This document shows, piece after piece, positions 34,301-47,892 of a stretch of DNA of 64,000 nucleotides. A program made the position numbers and the translations under genes. The notes under the pieces were generated by a model. The model searched no databases, was not told where the DNA came from, and saw nothing but the letters and a program-made list of their open reading frames with translations. Source of the stretch: Ceratodon purpureus (taxonomy: Eukaryota; Streptophyta; Bryopsida; Pseudoditrichales; Ditrichaceae); the NCBI GenBank assembly GCA_014871385.1, contig CM026429.1, positions 14,173,783 to 14,237,782 of the forward strand. The letters run 5' to 3'. Positions within the stretch are counted from its first letter, which is position 1. The number at the start of each line of letters is the position of its first letter.

Positions 34301-37300
34301 ATTTAAGTGCAATAAAACTTATTAATAGCACTTTTAATCAATATACAAAAAGAAAATTTGAAATATTTACCAGCAAAAAAAAGTGGAGTCATAACTGGAA
34401 TGCCAATTTTATTTGCTTGGTAGAAAAGAGTGTAAAAGTGGGGCAACAACCGATATCGTCTATTAAGAGCAAATCTGCAAAGTTCCTCTACCTATACAAA
34501 AATGTGATAACATTGTAAGAAGATGGGAATGGGAATATGGGATGTAATGGAAACATTCTATGTACAACAAATATAAAAAATTGTTAGTTGAAGTATGGAT
34601 GCAATGTTCAAAGAATTGTTCTTTTGGTTTAATAATTCAAGTGTCAAAATAAACAAGTTACAATCCAACAAAACCTCTGGACCGAAAGACCAAGGCTCTT
34701 GGTCAATAGTTCCCTTCTCAGAGTGACCCCTTGCAAAGGGCATCATTGCTCCTACACCTATCCATCGCACAAACAACTTAGGAGTTGCATCTCCAACAAA
34801 TCCACCAATGTCAGGGCCTGAAAATGGTTGGCCACTTAAGCCCTGCAAGCATTAATGATATATACTATCAAGAAGCTATCTTATGAAACATTGAAATGAA
34901 ACTCAAAAAAGTCATTTGCATTGAACAAATAGTATGAGTAATTATTGAAGAATTTTTGTACCAAGTTTAGACACATGGAAATGCTCATGCCCAAATGCTC
35001 CCAAGTGGAAAGATTGTCACCAGTCCACGTAGCGGCATATCTTTGAGCTCCAACAAAACCAGCTCTAGTCAACACAAATGGTCGTTTGTCCTTATTGGAA
35101 AGCATCATCCCTTTTAATGTGGCTTTTGCTTGAAACATGCCATAAACCTATGAAATTTTGTCAAATTTTTCATTGTACATAAAACAATCAAGATAATATA
35201 TTTCACATATGCATATATCCCTCCATCTATTTTTGCATCTATTAGTCATGAATAAGAATTGGGTCACATGATTTTATTGAAAAAACACTTACATTGTGGT
35301 AGTATGAGTGGGGTTGGATACCTCCAATCTCTTTATCTCCTTGGTGAATATTATTCTCAGGCATGGTCTTTGATACAGTCTACACATTTTGATGAATTTA
35401 TCTTTAAGGAAAAAAATGTACCTACCCATTCAATCCCAATGAACAATATGCAAAATGTGCCACCTCTATTAAATATCACTTAAATTTATCAAAAAAATCT
35501 TACACACTTTGAACACAGCAGGTTCATTCATGTCATTCCAAATGCCGTCCACTCCATTGCCTACAAACTTTTTAACAAGCGATGACCACCACTTGCGGGT
35601 TTTTTTATTTGTAAAATCTGGAAAGACAACTTGACCAGGCCAACATTCACCTATGGCACAAAATAATAGATAAAAAATGTCAAGGTCCTAAAGCAAACCA
35701 GGTAGCAAATCTCTAATGAAAAAAAATAATCATACAAATCTCTTATATTTTATCACATAAATACCTTACATTGTTGATTTTCCATGTCAATATAATAGCA
35801 CTTACCAATGTAAGGCTTTCCATTTTGAGCTTGAACCCAAATGTTTGCTTCAGATCCACTCTCATAGATTTCGTAACCTTTTTCTACTTTGATTCCAGGA
35901 TCAAGCATCCAAACTCCTTTGAAACCAGTTTTGTGAAGTTGACTTGAAAGTGAAGTAGCATTTGGGAAGGCAACCTTAAATTAAGATGAACATATAAACA
36001 AGAATCATCAAACCTAGCTCAAGTATCTAATGCTACTTCACATAATTATAGTAAGTCAACATTCGGTTGAATCAAGCATTTTCAATCAATAATTGATTGA
36101 AAGACCTATGTACAAATAACCATGCTTTAGGTTTGATTAAATAGCTTAGCTTATCAAAAAAATTGTCTAACATAGTTGCAAAAAATAAGACCTTATCAAA
36201 TGTAAAGCACTTGAATCCCTGCATATAATCAATGTCCATCCAAATGACATCACAAGGAATCTTTTTCTCCCGAAAGGTGTGTGCAATCTAATCCACGAGA
36301 CCACAAAAAGAAGTAAGTTATATTCAAAGATTTCTTAAAGATTTACATGTCTTTCCTAAACAACTAATAAAAAATCATTCTAAAAGAGTATTGTGGATTT
36401 TTATAAATATGAACATGATTGGATATAATTACTATATCTTTGATATTTGCACCTTCAAAACTTTTATTGTTGTTTCATAACTATATCTGCATTGATGATA
36501 TCCAAGAGCCCACTTTGGAGGCAATTGGATAGTGCCTAGGAATAGTCAAGAATCTAAGTTATAATCCAAGTGACACCATCTACACCAATGATAGAAAAAA
36601 ATTTAACACATGCATCTAGCAACAAATCATGCAATAATTTGTTTAAACTCACACTTCCAAAATGCTCATCAAAGTGCTAGAAAAAATCTATGATAGGTTG
36701 TAAATGGAAGATAACAAGTACTAGGCATAAAATACCAATTACACTTGCAAATGCAACAATCAACGCTTCAGGGTTTGGATATGGTCCAAAAGTTATTATA
36801 GGATATGGTGCAACAGCAACAAATCTTATAATTGTCTCTTTCCTCAAATCAATCTGTAATTTAACAAAAATGAACTTAATGACTCATTCCAACAAAATAA
36901 TTAGTGCAACAATTTCTTAAACTGAATTTCTTTCATTTATATATTGTTAGCTTAAAGCTTAAATCTCCAATTGTGTGTTCATGTTTCTATCATAATTTTT
37001 GTTACAGAACTCAAAAATTCTAAGTTTCAACAAAAATAAAATTTAAAGCTTGCAATAACTACACAATTGTATATTGATATGCCATAATTTGTTTTGAAAT
37101 GCTATATCAATAGTGATTCCCAAATTCTATAAGGATTTTGGAAACAAGAATTTGTGCCATCTTTAAATATATAATAAATAAATAAAAATTCCAATTTCTT
37201 TGTTTGTGTCAAAACAAAAATAAAAATAAAATACCATAAACTTGCAAATATTAGCATGTTGTAATAAAAAGAAATTAATTTTTTTTATTTAAACATCAAA

Positions 37301-39298
37301 TGTCATCTAGTTATTTTTATTATTAATAATCACCTCGCATCGTAAACTTGTATCTGCAAGTGCTCCAAAGGCTTCTCCAGTTGCCAACATGCTGAAAACC
37401 CAAGGATGAGATTGATACAGGGAAGTTGTATTTTGGTTGTAGCCCCAAGCATCTGTATTCCAAGTATATATCTGTAGAAATAATAAAACATGTAGAAAAT
37501 ATGTAATGTACTCAGTGTCTCAAAGCCTACATGCATCAAGAAAGTCATACATTTCAAGTATTCCATGTTATTAGGGCATCTATATATGGATCAAATTATA
37601 TATAAACTAGTATAAAAAGTCTTACACGTTTTCCTGAGCGCTCTATAGACCCACCCACTTCTCCAGTGCCATGAAATGTGGTGCCAAGTGGTAGCTACAT
37701 GCATCGCCATTTTAGTATAAATTATACATCACAACTTTAACTTGTATTTATCAACATTGACATAATAATGCATTGACATCCTCATCCAAAAGTGAACTTA
37801 CCTTATGAATCTATATTAGACTTGAACATTGGTGTTGCAAAAAATGCATTGCTCAAGCTTTGTCTAGAACCTTGCCTTGACATTTTCCATGCAAAATGTT
37901 TGCTTTCACCTGAATGGGTTGACAAATGATCTTGTCTTTATCAATAAAAACTTATTCTATATGATTCTCATTGCTCTATCTAATATTAAGCCAAAGTTTT
38001 TTTTGGCATTTACAATAAAAGATGAGTGGCATAAAAGAAACAAGTTTAAATGAGAATTTTTCTTAAATCTTAAAATAAAAATATGCTTACCGAAAATTCT
38101 ACAATCTGTTGGGCACCATCTACCATAAACCGTGGAAGAAATGTTGGTGACTTGTTTTCAAGACCAGACACATCAACTCGCTCATCACGAAGCTTTGGAT
38201 TCTCAAAAGAAAAGCTTGGTGCTGCTTGTTGACGGGTGGTGTCTGATTCATCAAATCGAAAAATGGACTCTCCCACGATTGGCATCCAAGCCATATTTTG
38301 AGCAGTAATCGTTGAGTGTCTATGAGACAGACTGTTTTCAATCAACAAGGCAGCACTTGTAAAAATGGAACCATGTCCAGCAATCCTCGTCGTATACTCT
38401 GACAATCTTTGAGATCTTTCTGGACCTAATAAAGACAAATTGGAATAATAAATCAACAACAACTGTACCAATCAATTTAGCTAACCATCTCACATTGCAA
38501 GACAACACTACAAGAGAAAGGGGTGTTTTAAGTAGTGTCCTAGACATCACGTCTTTTAAGTAATATCTTTTAAGTAAGTTTTTAAGTAAAATTTTACTAA
38601 AAAGACAATCTTTTTAGTAAAATTTTACTTAAAAACTTACTTAAAAGACATTACTTAAAAGACGTGATGTCTAGGACACTACTTAAAACATCCCTTTCTC
38701 TTGTAGTGCAACCTTCAGAACATTGTGCAAAAATTTCCATTTTAAGCAAAACAAAGTTGTACTAACAAAAACACAAAAAAAAAATCACCAACATAGATAG
38801 AATGCAAAATAAATGTAACATACTTGATTCCGTAAAGGATTTCCGCTCAATTGAATAGTCTCTCATGGAACGCTCTTCAACAGGATGTTCTTCTGCACTT
38901 GTAAGATTCCAAGCAATTGACTTCCTTCCCGCAACAGACTTCCTTGCTGCTAGTGACTTCCTAGCCGCAAGAGACTTTCGTGTCATTCTCTCACCTTGTT
39001 GCTCATCTTGGAAAGACACGATAGATGCAGCAACAACTTCGGTCATCCTTCGCCCTTCAATGAGCGTAAGGCTTCTTTCCTCAAGATCTTCCAAGTCGGC
39101 CAAATCGGCTTTTTCTACTACATTTCCAAATAACGGATGATCATCTTGCCCTTCCAAAGATGCAATGGGAGTGATCTCTTTATTGGATGTGCTTGTGCCT
39201 TGTTGGAGTTCATGTTGCGGTTGTATCTTTGCAATGTCCAAAGCTTCATCAGAAATGTGAACAATTACAGAGTCCTTGTCTCCAACTCTCAAATCCAT
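31391..39298 (-). CDS. GH31 alpha-glucosidase, heteroglycan glucosidase 1-like
   Basis: At least 18 exons. N-terminal ones: 39,298-38,824; 38,425-38,091; 37,694-37,626; 37,471-37,334; about 36,853-36,737; then about 36.5, 36.29-36.19, 35.97-35.81, 35.65-35.51, 35.38-35.29, 35.15-34.97, 34.84-34.67, 34.50-34.38, 34.26-34.16 and 34.02-33.92 kb, and the C-terminal domain down to 31,391. GH31 landmarks: WMDIDYMQGFKCFTFDK; the nucleophile motif DGIWNDMNEPAVFK; the acid/base region RYAATWTGDNLSTWEH; GPDIGGFVGDATP; PFARGHSEKG. The C-terminal beta domain (GGRIVSMIHKPSGYEWL, EYRSSGCTEEYQV, RSVGAGSGG, MELWSEERPVSK) is what points to the plant HGL1 type (Arabidopsis At3g23640) rather than ER glucosidase II. 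It should release glucose from alpha-glucans. The first exon adds an unusual RKS(L/V/I)A repeat. The phases I checked agree and no lesion was seen. Confidence 0.9.
38516..38708. mobile_element. 193-bp CACTA-type MITE in GH31 intron 1
   Basis: Begins CACTACAAGAGAAAGGG and ends CCCTTTCTCTTGTAGTG. The whole element is a near-perfect palindrome (TTTTAAGTAGTGTCCTAGACATCACGTC against its reverse complement). It is flanked by the 3-bp target duplication CAA (38,513-38,515 and 38,709-38,711), the size used by CACTA/EnSpm transposases. No coding capacity. Confidence 0.92.
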
Positions 39299-39328
39299 AA
39301 TAAAAAATCTACCAACAGTTTTTGTCAA

Positions 39329-42195
39329 AACTAAAGTTCTTCAAGAATTAAATAAAAGTTGGTGTTTTTGAAGAGGACAATCTAGGGAAGTGCAAAATGC
39401 TATCCAATGAAGCATCAAGAGACAACACGATGTGAAGAGACACATCTCCTTGCAAATTGCATCCTTGGTTAAGCACTACTTTAGTTGAGCAAAATAAAAA
39501 TCTAATTTACTATTACTATTAGCAAACTTTTTCACTAGTTCTTCTAAGGAAATTCCATGAGAGTTCCATCAAACTTTTCAAGCCAATCAATAGGAAATAA
39601 AACATCATTTTCAAAAGTTATTGACAAACAACAAATATTTATTGTTATGTACTTCAAATACATGTGATTCAAAAATACAACTTTTTATTCTTTATTTGAT
39701 TTTCAATTGAAGTATGGGCAAACTCACTCAAAGATATCACAATAATTTACTTGTTTCCATCAAAACGTCTAATTTTGATTCACGAATTCAAATTTGTAGA
39801 TCCCATACATATAACAGCTACATTTTGCATCTCAATTCTCATATTGAAATGATTGGAGGCACTTTGAGCAAGGTGTAATATCTCACTCAACATTCAACTT
39901 CTAGCAACTTATTAGGAATCCAAAGTGTAATTCCACTGTTGTCAAAAGGATGACTAATGGTCAAGCTCATCATATTAACACATAACAAACTAGCATTTGC
40001 CCTCCTAACAATTTGAAAATTTGATGATTAGCAAATAATCAAGCACCATGAACTTACATTAAATTAATTTCAGGTTTACTTTTGTAAAAATAATCATAGT
40101 TATGAAGAAATGGATTTATGAACATAAATGTCTTGAAAGGTTGGATAATTAGTCACCATTATCTTTTAGATGTGTAATTTAGATCTAAATATAGATAATA
40201 AAAATGAAAATGATGAGCTTCAAAAGATTTTTTGTTTGATCTACAACATTGTAAGTGATTTATTATGTTAAACCCTTAAGCTTGTTTACTATGGGTTGTT
40301 GTAAGGATGAATGGTCGATTTTGTTCCACTTTGGGCAAAAATTAGGGTTACGCACTGAGTACAAAGAGTACTTAGTTGTACTAGAAGATAAAACTTTGTG
40401 GTCAATTTTGGTCAATTGATTATATACTAGATTTGTTGTACTATCAACAAATGCCTTTTCTAAATACTACACAATGATGTATCCAAAATACAATGTTTGA
40501 GACTATGTCTAAGTTCTTTTACAAAAAAGAGGTATGTTAACCCCTAAAGCACCAAACTACGTTTTGTTGGCAACATGTAGCAATTTTGGGCAACTCACTA
40601 AGAATGGAATTTTTATTTTTTTTCTTTGCAATTTTTACACAAAATGTGTCCAACGAGTAGCATTGAGGCCCAACAATTTTCATAATATTTTACTACATGG
40701 TTAAAAAGTTATTACATGATATGTGGTTTTCTAGATCTTTGGGTAGTAGTGGCAAGTAAAAAAATTCTAAAAAAAATCACTTTTTTGAAAACAAAAATTT
40801 GAAATTGGTTTTCTAAGTTTATACATACATTTTGATTAATAGAATGAAAGTTATGAGCATTTTTAGTTTGAAGGTAGTTGTAGAGTCTCTACGCTAAAAT
40901 AAACTTCGAAGACCTTTATTTAACTCAATATTCAACATTTCTGAAAAAATAAAAACATTGGATGTAGATTGTTTAATATAACATTACAACCATTGGGATT
41001 GGCAATTTTCAAGGTCATAACTAAATTCTTTACAATTTAGTGTTTTGAATCATTTTCTACTTCTTTCTAATTACTATTTTTTCCTATATGTGTACAATTT
41101 CCAATGATCTAAAATTTTGAGCATATAGCCAACTTTCCTTGAAAAATGAATCCAAAGAGTTATCATCATTTTGGACATTTTTTCATACCAATGTGACCTT
41201 GTGAAATGCAGCTGCCGATTTTTGGTAGGGACAAAGAAAGAATTTCTGTCAAAGCAAACGCTAATATCTTCTAACTTACATGGTGGACATTTCTGAAATT
41301 TTTTCCACATCTTTTTAAACTAGATTACTATAAGATTTTATGGATACATTTGTCAAAAAATTCTTTTTTTCTAAAATTTAGTGCTTGTACTAGAAGTGGC
41401 AGTTTTGGAGCATATTTAATAAAAACATAGTCAAAAACATTTAGGGGTTAAGGTTTTCATTCATTATAAATCTATAGTAGTGGAAAAAAAAAATACTAAA
41501 AATTGGCTATTTTAAGGGCATGATGGTGATCAAATTTCACAAGAATGAGGTCGAAACCATCTTCAATGTTTTGAACTGCACACGCAAAGAAGACCTATTT
41601 CACAAACATGGAGGACATAAAATAACATATTTTTAGATGCTTTTTGGCAAGAACATATCCAACTATTGATTGAATAGACTATAGAAATTTTAGCCTTAAA
41701 TCATTAATTTGAAGCACTTCTAATTTCCACAAATTAGCAAAACTTGAAACTATGACAAATTAGCAAAATAGAGTTTTAAATATACTATTTTTTTTATTTC
41801 TAAAAAATACACGATAAAATTACAATCAAGACATTCATCTCCAATATAAAAAATTTAGGTTTATTCGGTTCATGCTTCAAAAGTAATGGCAAAGGACAAC
41901 TCCATTATGTTGTATAATATAATTGAGGATTTGTATTTCTTGCAAACATCCATAAGCAACAATCTTGTGGACCAATCTCATTCAATAATTTTGAAAACTT
42001 CCTTGAAATGTTATAAAATTAAGTTACTATTGAAGCTAGGAAGAATTGAATTAGTGAAGAAAATCTCAAGCTACTTTGTCATGCCAATCAAGGGATTTGC
42101 AAATCAATCATATGTAGGTGAAAATTTATATGATGGAAATTAATAAGGGCTTTGAACTTGCTTTACAATGGTTAAGTACACTTTGATGTCTATCA
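39329..42195. other. AT-rich intergenic region, no gene seen
   Basis: Upstream of the GH31 gene. Only short, composition-driven reading frames (for example 41,074-41,310 and 41,886-42,143). The proximal part presumably contains the GH31 promoter, but I see no specific element. Confidence 0.5.
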
Positions 42196-42330
42196 CTATA
42201 GCAAAGAAAGATACCAAGGGGGCCTTTCATTAGATTTATATAAATATTAAGGATTACATTTATTTATAAAAGTTAAAAAAGCAATGAGAATTATATGTAT
42301 TTATAAAAGTTAAACAAAACACGTGGGACC
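42196..42330 (+). repeat. AT-rich dispersed repeat, copy 1
   Basis: Reads AGCAAAGAAAGATACCAAGGG, CATTAGATTTATATAA, then an internally repeated TTATTTATAAAAGTTAAA unit. A second copy in the same orientation is at 47,893-48,065. Confidence 0.75.
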
Positions 42331-42834
42331 TTGAGAATCACCTACAAAATCATATATTGAAGAAACTTGGCTCTATTATAAAGACTAATTTTTTATTTAT
42401 TAATAGCCACTCTTGTTTTTCTTCCAAACATTCACGAGGTAAAAGTATCCACTATAAGAAATTGACGTTTTTGGCTCTATTTTGGTCAAACGTGCCGTGT
42501 TTTTAAAAATGTGCGGCGTTTTTTTTTAACACGTGCAGGATTTCAGTTTTCTCATGACGTTTCAAGCAACGGAATTGAATTACTTGTAGAACAAGTACTT
42601 GTCAACATAAACGTAAATGTTTTGTAAAATGTTTCAAAAAACATAGTAATGTTTTTATTGACGTCTCAAAAAACAGAAGGAGGCCACATCAGCAACGTGG
42701 TTCTTTTTCACTGCGGGTACCTGCGAGGAAATGACAGTGACGTGGCACTGGACGTTGCCCACGACTTAAAAACACAGAGGACGGGCAGGTTCTTGCAAAA
42801 GGTGGCAAAAAATTGGTTGAAATGGATGTTGGAG

Positions 42835-44240
42835 TAATGGAAAAAAGGGAATATACATTTATTGTTGGAAAAAAACATGGGGATAAGGAAAAAATTTTGG
42901 TTGTATGAAAACAAAAAGGGATGAGGGAAAAATTGGGGTGTTCGAATACAATTAGGGATAAGGAGAAAATTCCAATATTTAGAGAGAAGAATTGTGTTGA
43001 AAAAAATCCATAATGGAAAGGAAAAAAAGGAGGTGTTATTCAAAAATTGGAACTGAGATAAGAAGAATATGGCTTGTAAGAAAATGAATGGATGATATGG
43101 AAAAAAATGGAGTGTACAAAAATACTTGGTGATAAGGTAAAAAATGGAATGTAAGAAAAGAATTGGGGATAAGGAACAAATTGGGGATAAGCAAAATAAA
43201 TGGGGTGTAAGTACAAGATTGAAGATAAGGAAATAAATGGGGTGTCACTAAAAAATTGAAGATAAGGAAAAAAAAAAGGGGATAAGCCAAAAAAGTGGGG
43301 TGTTGGAAAAGAACTGTGGATAACAAAAAAATGGGGTTTAAAAAAAGAATTGGGGCAAAGGAAAAAAAGTGGGGTGCAAGTAAAAATTTGTGGCTATGAG
43401 GAAAAAAATGGAGTATAAGAAAAGAATTGGGGCAAAGGAAAAAAAGTGGGGTTTAATTAAGTTTAAAATTGTGGCTAAAAAAAAATGGGGTTTAGGAATA
43501 CATTTGGGGATAAGGAATAAAAGTAGGGTGTAAGTAAAAATTGTGGCTACAAGAAAAAAAAGGGGGTACAAGAAAAAAATTGGAGCTATGGAAAAAAAGT
43601 GGGGTGTCATTAAGTAAAAAATTGTGGCTAAAAAAAAATGGGGTTTAAGAGTACATTTGGAAATAAGGAATAAAAGTAGGGTGTAAGTAAAAATTGTGGC
43701 TACAAAAAAAAAAGGGGGGTATAAGAAAAGAATTGGGGCTATGGAGAAAAAGTGGGGTGTCATTAAGTAAGAAATTGTGGCTAAGAAAAAAAATGGGGAA
43801 AAAAAATGGGGATAGTAAAATAATGGGGTGTAAGAAAGGAATTGGGGATAGCTATAAAAATGGAGTATAATAAAGGAATTGGGAAAAAAAAGGGAGATAA
43901 GAAAAATGTAAAAAAGGATGTAGGAAAAAAATGGGGGATGGGGATAAAAATGGGGTATAAGAATAGAATAGGAGATAAGAAAAAAATTCCTATATGTAAG
44001 AAAAGAATTGGGTTTAAAAAAATGGTAATAAGAAAAAAAAAAGGGGGGGTGTATGCAAAAAGAATTGGGGCTAAGGGAAAATAAGGGGGTGCCAGTAAAG
44101 AATAGGTGATAAAGAAACAAAATGGGGTGTAGAAATAGAATTGGGGATGACAAACAAAATGCAAATAAACCAAACGAAATGAGGAGTAAGAAAAGAATTG
44201 GGGATATGTCTAAAAATGGGATATAAAAATGGGGAGAAGA
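42835..44240 (+). repeat. Degenerate purine-rich minisatellite inside the CACTA element
   Basis: Variants of AAGAATTGGGGATAAGGAAAAAA and TGGGGTGTAAG follow one another for 1.4 kb. The plus strand is almost free of C and the minus strand is pyrimidine-rich, so minus-strand frames read Phe/Pro/Leu/Ile-rich nonsense such as PHFFSFAPILFLYP. No regular period I can fix; units of roughly 30-40 bases. Confidence 0.8.
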
Positions 44241-45239
44241 AGCATTCATTGCTCTGAAATGTTTCATTTCTTTTCACATCCTACTTTACGGGGGTTCACA
44301 ATTAGTTGGCTTTAGGATTTTGAATTTGTATTCACACCCATTTTTTGGCAGTAAATTACATCGGTGGGTATGAAGTTCTTATTTTTTTGTATGCTCTCTA
44401 TTTCTTTGGCAATGAAAATTTTGTGGTGCGCCATTCACATTTCATTTTCACACTCAATTTCTTAAATTAAGAAACTTGGTGGCCATGTGTAGTTCTTTAT
44501 TTTTTTCACTCAATTTATTTGGAAAAGTGATGTACAAAAGGGTCTATAAAAATCTTACTTATTTTGTAGAGACCAATGTCTTTTGGTTACAATAATTTTG
44601 TTAGTTTGACATTCATAAGTCCTTAACACATCCATTCTCTTTAGAAAAAAACTATTCATTGGAGATAAAATTGTTGAATGATTTCTTTTGTCTTCTTATG
44701 TTTTTCAGTAAGACAAATTAAAAGGTGTGAATCATCCCAACTTCCCCCAAAATTGAAAATACCTCATTTCTCTAAAGAAGTGTCACACATGCATGTCCTT
44801 TTTTTCCTAACATCTTTTCTTTAGTTAAGGTGCTTTTGATATAGCACATTCTTTCCCTTTTTCACACCCATTTTTTGGGATAAGATGCTGGAGGGTGTGA
44901 ATTTCTTTTTTTTTTCCTTTAAAAAAAATAAAAAAACATAATATAAATAATATAAAAATTGGTAGTTGAACTTGCAGTTCAGGGATATGGCATGCTACAT
45001 CAACACAGTTAGATGTTGTCTAAGAATTTTAGCATTGTTTTTTAAATGTTAATGGAGACGTCACATGAGACAAAAATTGAAATGTCAACTGAAACATGCA
45101 TGTATTTTTTGCGATGTCTATTAAGATGTCCAAATAGACAAGATCTAAAGCCTAATGGACTGGGCATATCCCATATTGTTTGTCCTTCATCCCACCTTCC
45201 TACTTCCATAAATATCAGATTGTTTCTCATATAAATATA

Positions 45240-45620
45240 CTTACAATAAGTGGTCTTCAATGCTAAGTACGGTATACAATGTAAAGTGTATTGTATACGA
45301 TGTATTTTATAAAATGTATTGTATGTAATGTATAATGTATGGTATACAATGTATGGTGTATTCAGTATGATGTATTTGAATGGTGTATTGTGTATGATGT
45401 ATTTTGAATGGTGTATAATTTATTGTGTACAATATATGGCATACTCTGTATGATGTATTTTGAATGGTATACAATGTATGGTGTATTCAGTATGATGTAT
45501 TTGAATGGTGTATTGTGTATGATGTATTTTGAATGGTGTATAATTTATTGTGTACAATATATGGCATACTCTGTATGATGTATTTTGAATGGTATACAAT
45601 GTATGGTGTATTTTTTATGG
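45240..45620. repeat. 125-bp tandem repeat inside the CACTA element
   Basis: The string CAGTATGATGTATTTGAATGG recurs at 45,363 and 45,488, period 125 bases. Within each unit shorter GTATGATGTATTTTGAATGGT modules are repeated. About three partial or complete units. Confidence 0.75.
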
Positions 45621-46176
45621 TGCATTTTTTATGATGTATTTTAAATAGTAGATATATTGTTTGTTGTTTATGACATGTTTCCGTCCAAATTGATGTCTCC
45701 AAAAACATAAAGATGTAAAAAAAAACGTCAAAAAAAACAACCTTCCAGAGTAAAAATTTACATGAAGTACTCCACGTGGCAGTTGACATGGACGTGCCAT
45801 GTCAAAAATTTTGGGGTCCACGTTAGATTTTTTGGAGGTTCACGTCATTTCCCCCTAGGTTCCATGTCAATGACCCAATCAGGAAGGGTTTGGATGAAAA
45901 AATGTCATGCGTGGCAATGCCCGCCAAAAAAAAGTTGATGTGGAGCTCAGCACCCCTCCACGTGCCACACTTAGCGAAGCTTGAAAGACTCCGTTTTTTT
46001 GGACATCAGAAAAAAACATGCCCAAATTAAGCCTGTTTTTTCAAATTTTAGCATGTTTTTTGCCCGTCAGTTATAACAGATTTAGACGACATCAATGGTG
46101 ACATCAATCGCGTCAAAAAAATATTCAAGCACGTTTTTCCTTACGTTTTAAAAAAGGTCGGTTTCTTATAGTGATC

Positions 46177-47892
46177 AGTCTTCTCCTCATAGTCTCCTTT
46201 AATTTGAGTCCACTCAATTATATCAATCCAATTGGAGCAATTGGAGGAACAATGTCTTGCTCACAAAGCAAAAAGATAGAGTTTGCCATTGTTTTCTACC
46301 ACTTGAAGAATGGTAGAGTTTGGCAAAGCTTCAATACTCCATTTCGTCGACCAAATTCAAGACTTCTTCTATGTTGTAATCCAAGATTCCCTTCACTATT
46401 TGATCACCAAACTCCAGAAATTCAATGTTGAAAATGTTGCCATCTTGAAATACACCGGATTGGTATTCATTCAATGCAAAAACTAGCATAGGAAAATCCC
46501 CCTTTCTCTCCCACTACATCTGAATACAGTCCATATAAGGTAGGCACCCCCAAGTGGCACCTGTCCTTAAACCGCCATCTTCGGATTGTACATCTCCAAA
46601 ACCAATTATGTCCCTATGTGGAAGAAACACTTTTAGAGCCAAACTTTGATCCTCCGTAACTTTTGCATATTGTATCCATATGGAGTGTTTTTTGGTACAT
46701 CGGAACCTCCTTTCACTTGCCAACAAGACAATGTGAAAATCTAAACGAACTAATAATAGCAACCAAATACAATACCAATTTATGACGCTTTTGGGCATAC
46801 CCACCTTATACACTCACACCGAATGCACTACCAAGCATGTCTTCCAAATAAGTAAAGTCTTTTGACCCATTTCATGGATTGACTCAATCCTTTTGAGCAA
46901 CTTCATTCAACGCAAGTTTTTAATTGAGAAAGTGAACAATCATAATGTCATTTTTCAAATAGCAATGATTTGGCTCGAGTTTTACGGTTAGAAGCATATA
47001 AATTCAAACACTAGATAATCACTTCTATGAGCATTCAAAATATCTGAATGTGCAAGCATGAGGACTTTGGTGTTGGTGAAAAGGGATTCCTAGCATGTGC
47101 AAGAAGAACTTGAGTCAAATTTGGATGTGGCATGTGGGCTTGTTCAAATGATTGGGGAATTTTTTGAATTTAAAACGGTTGTTAATTATTCCCCATACTC
47201 AAGTCACTTGTTTTAATTAATAATTGCCACCATGAATACTAGAATTATTATTAGAGAGTTTTTTGAAATTTCAATCCATTTCTACCCTGTAGTTTCAAGA
47301 TTCAATTGAGTATTTTTCTTCATTTTCACCAATTCACAATACTCTAAATCTCCTCAACTATAGATGCAAAAGAGTGGTACTCATTGTGATAGTATTGGCA
47401 ACGCACAACTACTTTGATAGTGGAGGAATGAAGCATGTGGTTTTTAACTCTCATTCCAAATGCAATGAGAGAGTTGTGCACCAAATGCAACAATTAATAT
47501 GAATTTAGGAGATGCGCACTAGATTGAGTGAAATATTGAGGCTTGTAGAAGGTTACATTCTTGATCCCAAAGTTTCAAAATCATGATGAGATAGGCAAGG
47601 AACAAACTCTTTGTTTTCATAAGGTATGCACACCTATAGTCATTTTGAATTACAATTGAGCATAGTTACTATTGTTACATGTACTAGTGAATTATTTGTA
47701 GAATCTTATTGGCAAGTGAAAGACAATTCCAACATAACTTTGGCATGCATTATTTAGACACACCATCTGAAGAAGTTACAAATTTTCAAATTTACTTTAA
47801 AAAAAGTTGAATTCATTACAAGGGCTATGAAAGCAATTTGAGACAAGATTCAAAATCTCAATGTCCAAATTTAAAATCAAAAATTGAAATTG
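46177..47892. other. AT-rich intergenic region, no gene recognised
   Basis: Short frames only (46,177-46,431 +, 46,514-46,813 -). The latter ends with RTGATWGCLPYMDCIQM and may be a decayed gene piece, but I recognise nothing. Confidence 0.4.

Larger units (their letters stand above)
42450..46173. mobile_element. Non-autonomous CACTA (EnSpm) element, 3.7 kb
   Basis: Left end CACTATAAGAAATTGACGTTTTT, right end reading AAAAGGTCGGTTTCTTATAGTG. The terminal 12 bases, CACTATAAGAAA, are perfect inverted repeats. It is flanked by the 3-bp target duplication ATC at 42,447-42,449 and 46,174-46,176. The interior has no transposase: subterminal segments with ACGTGGCA-like motifs, a 1.4-kb purine-rich minisatellite and a 125-bp tandem repeat. 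It must depend on an autonomous element elsewhere. Confidence 0.93.

Noticed and set aside
43036-44277. Minus-strand hydrophobic Phe/Pro/Leu frames
   Set aside because: By-products of the purine-rich minisatellite in the CACTA element.
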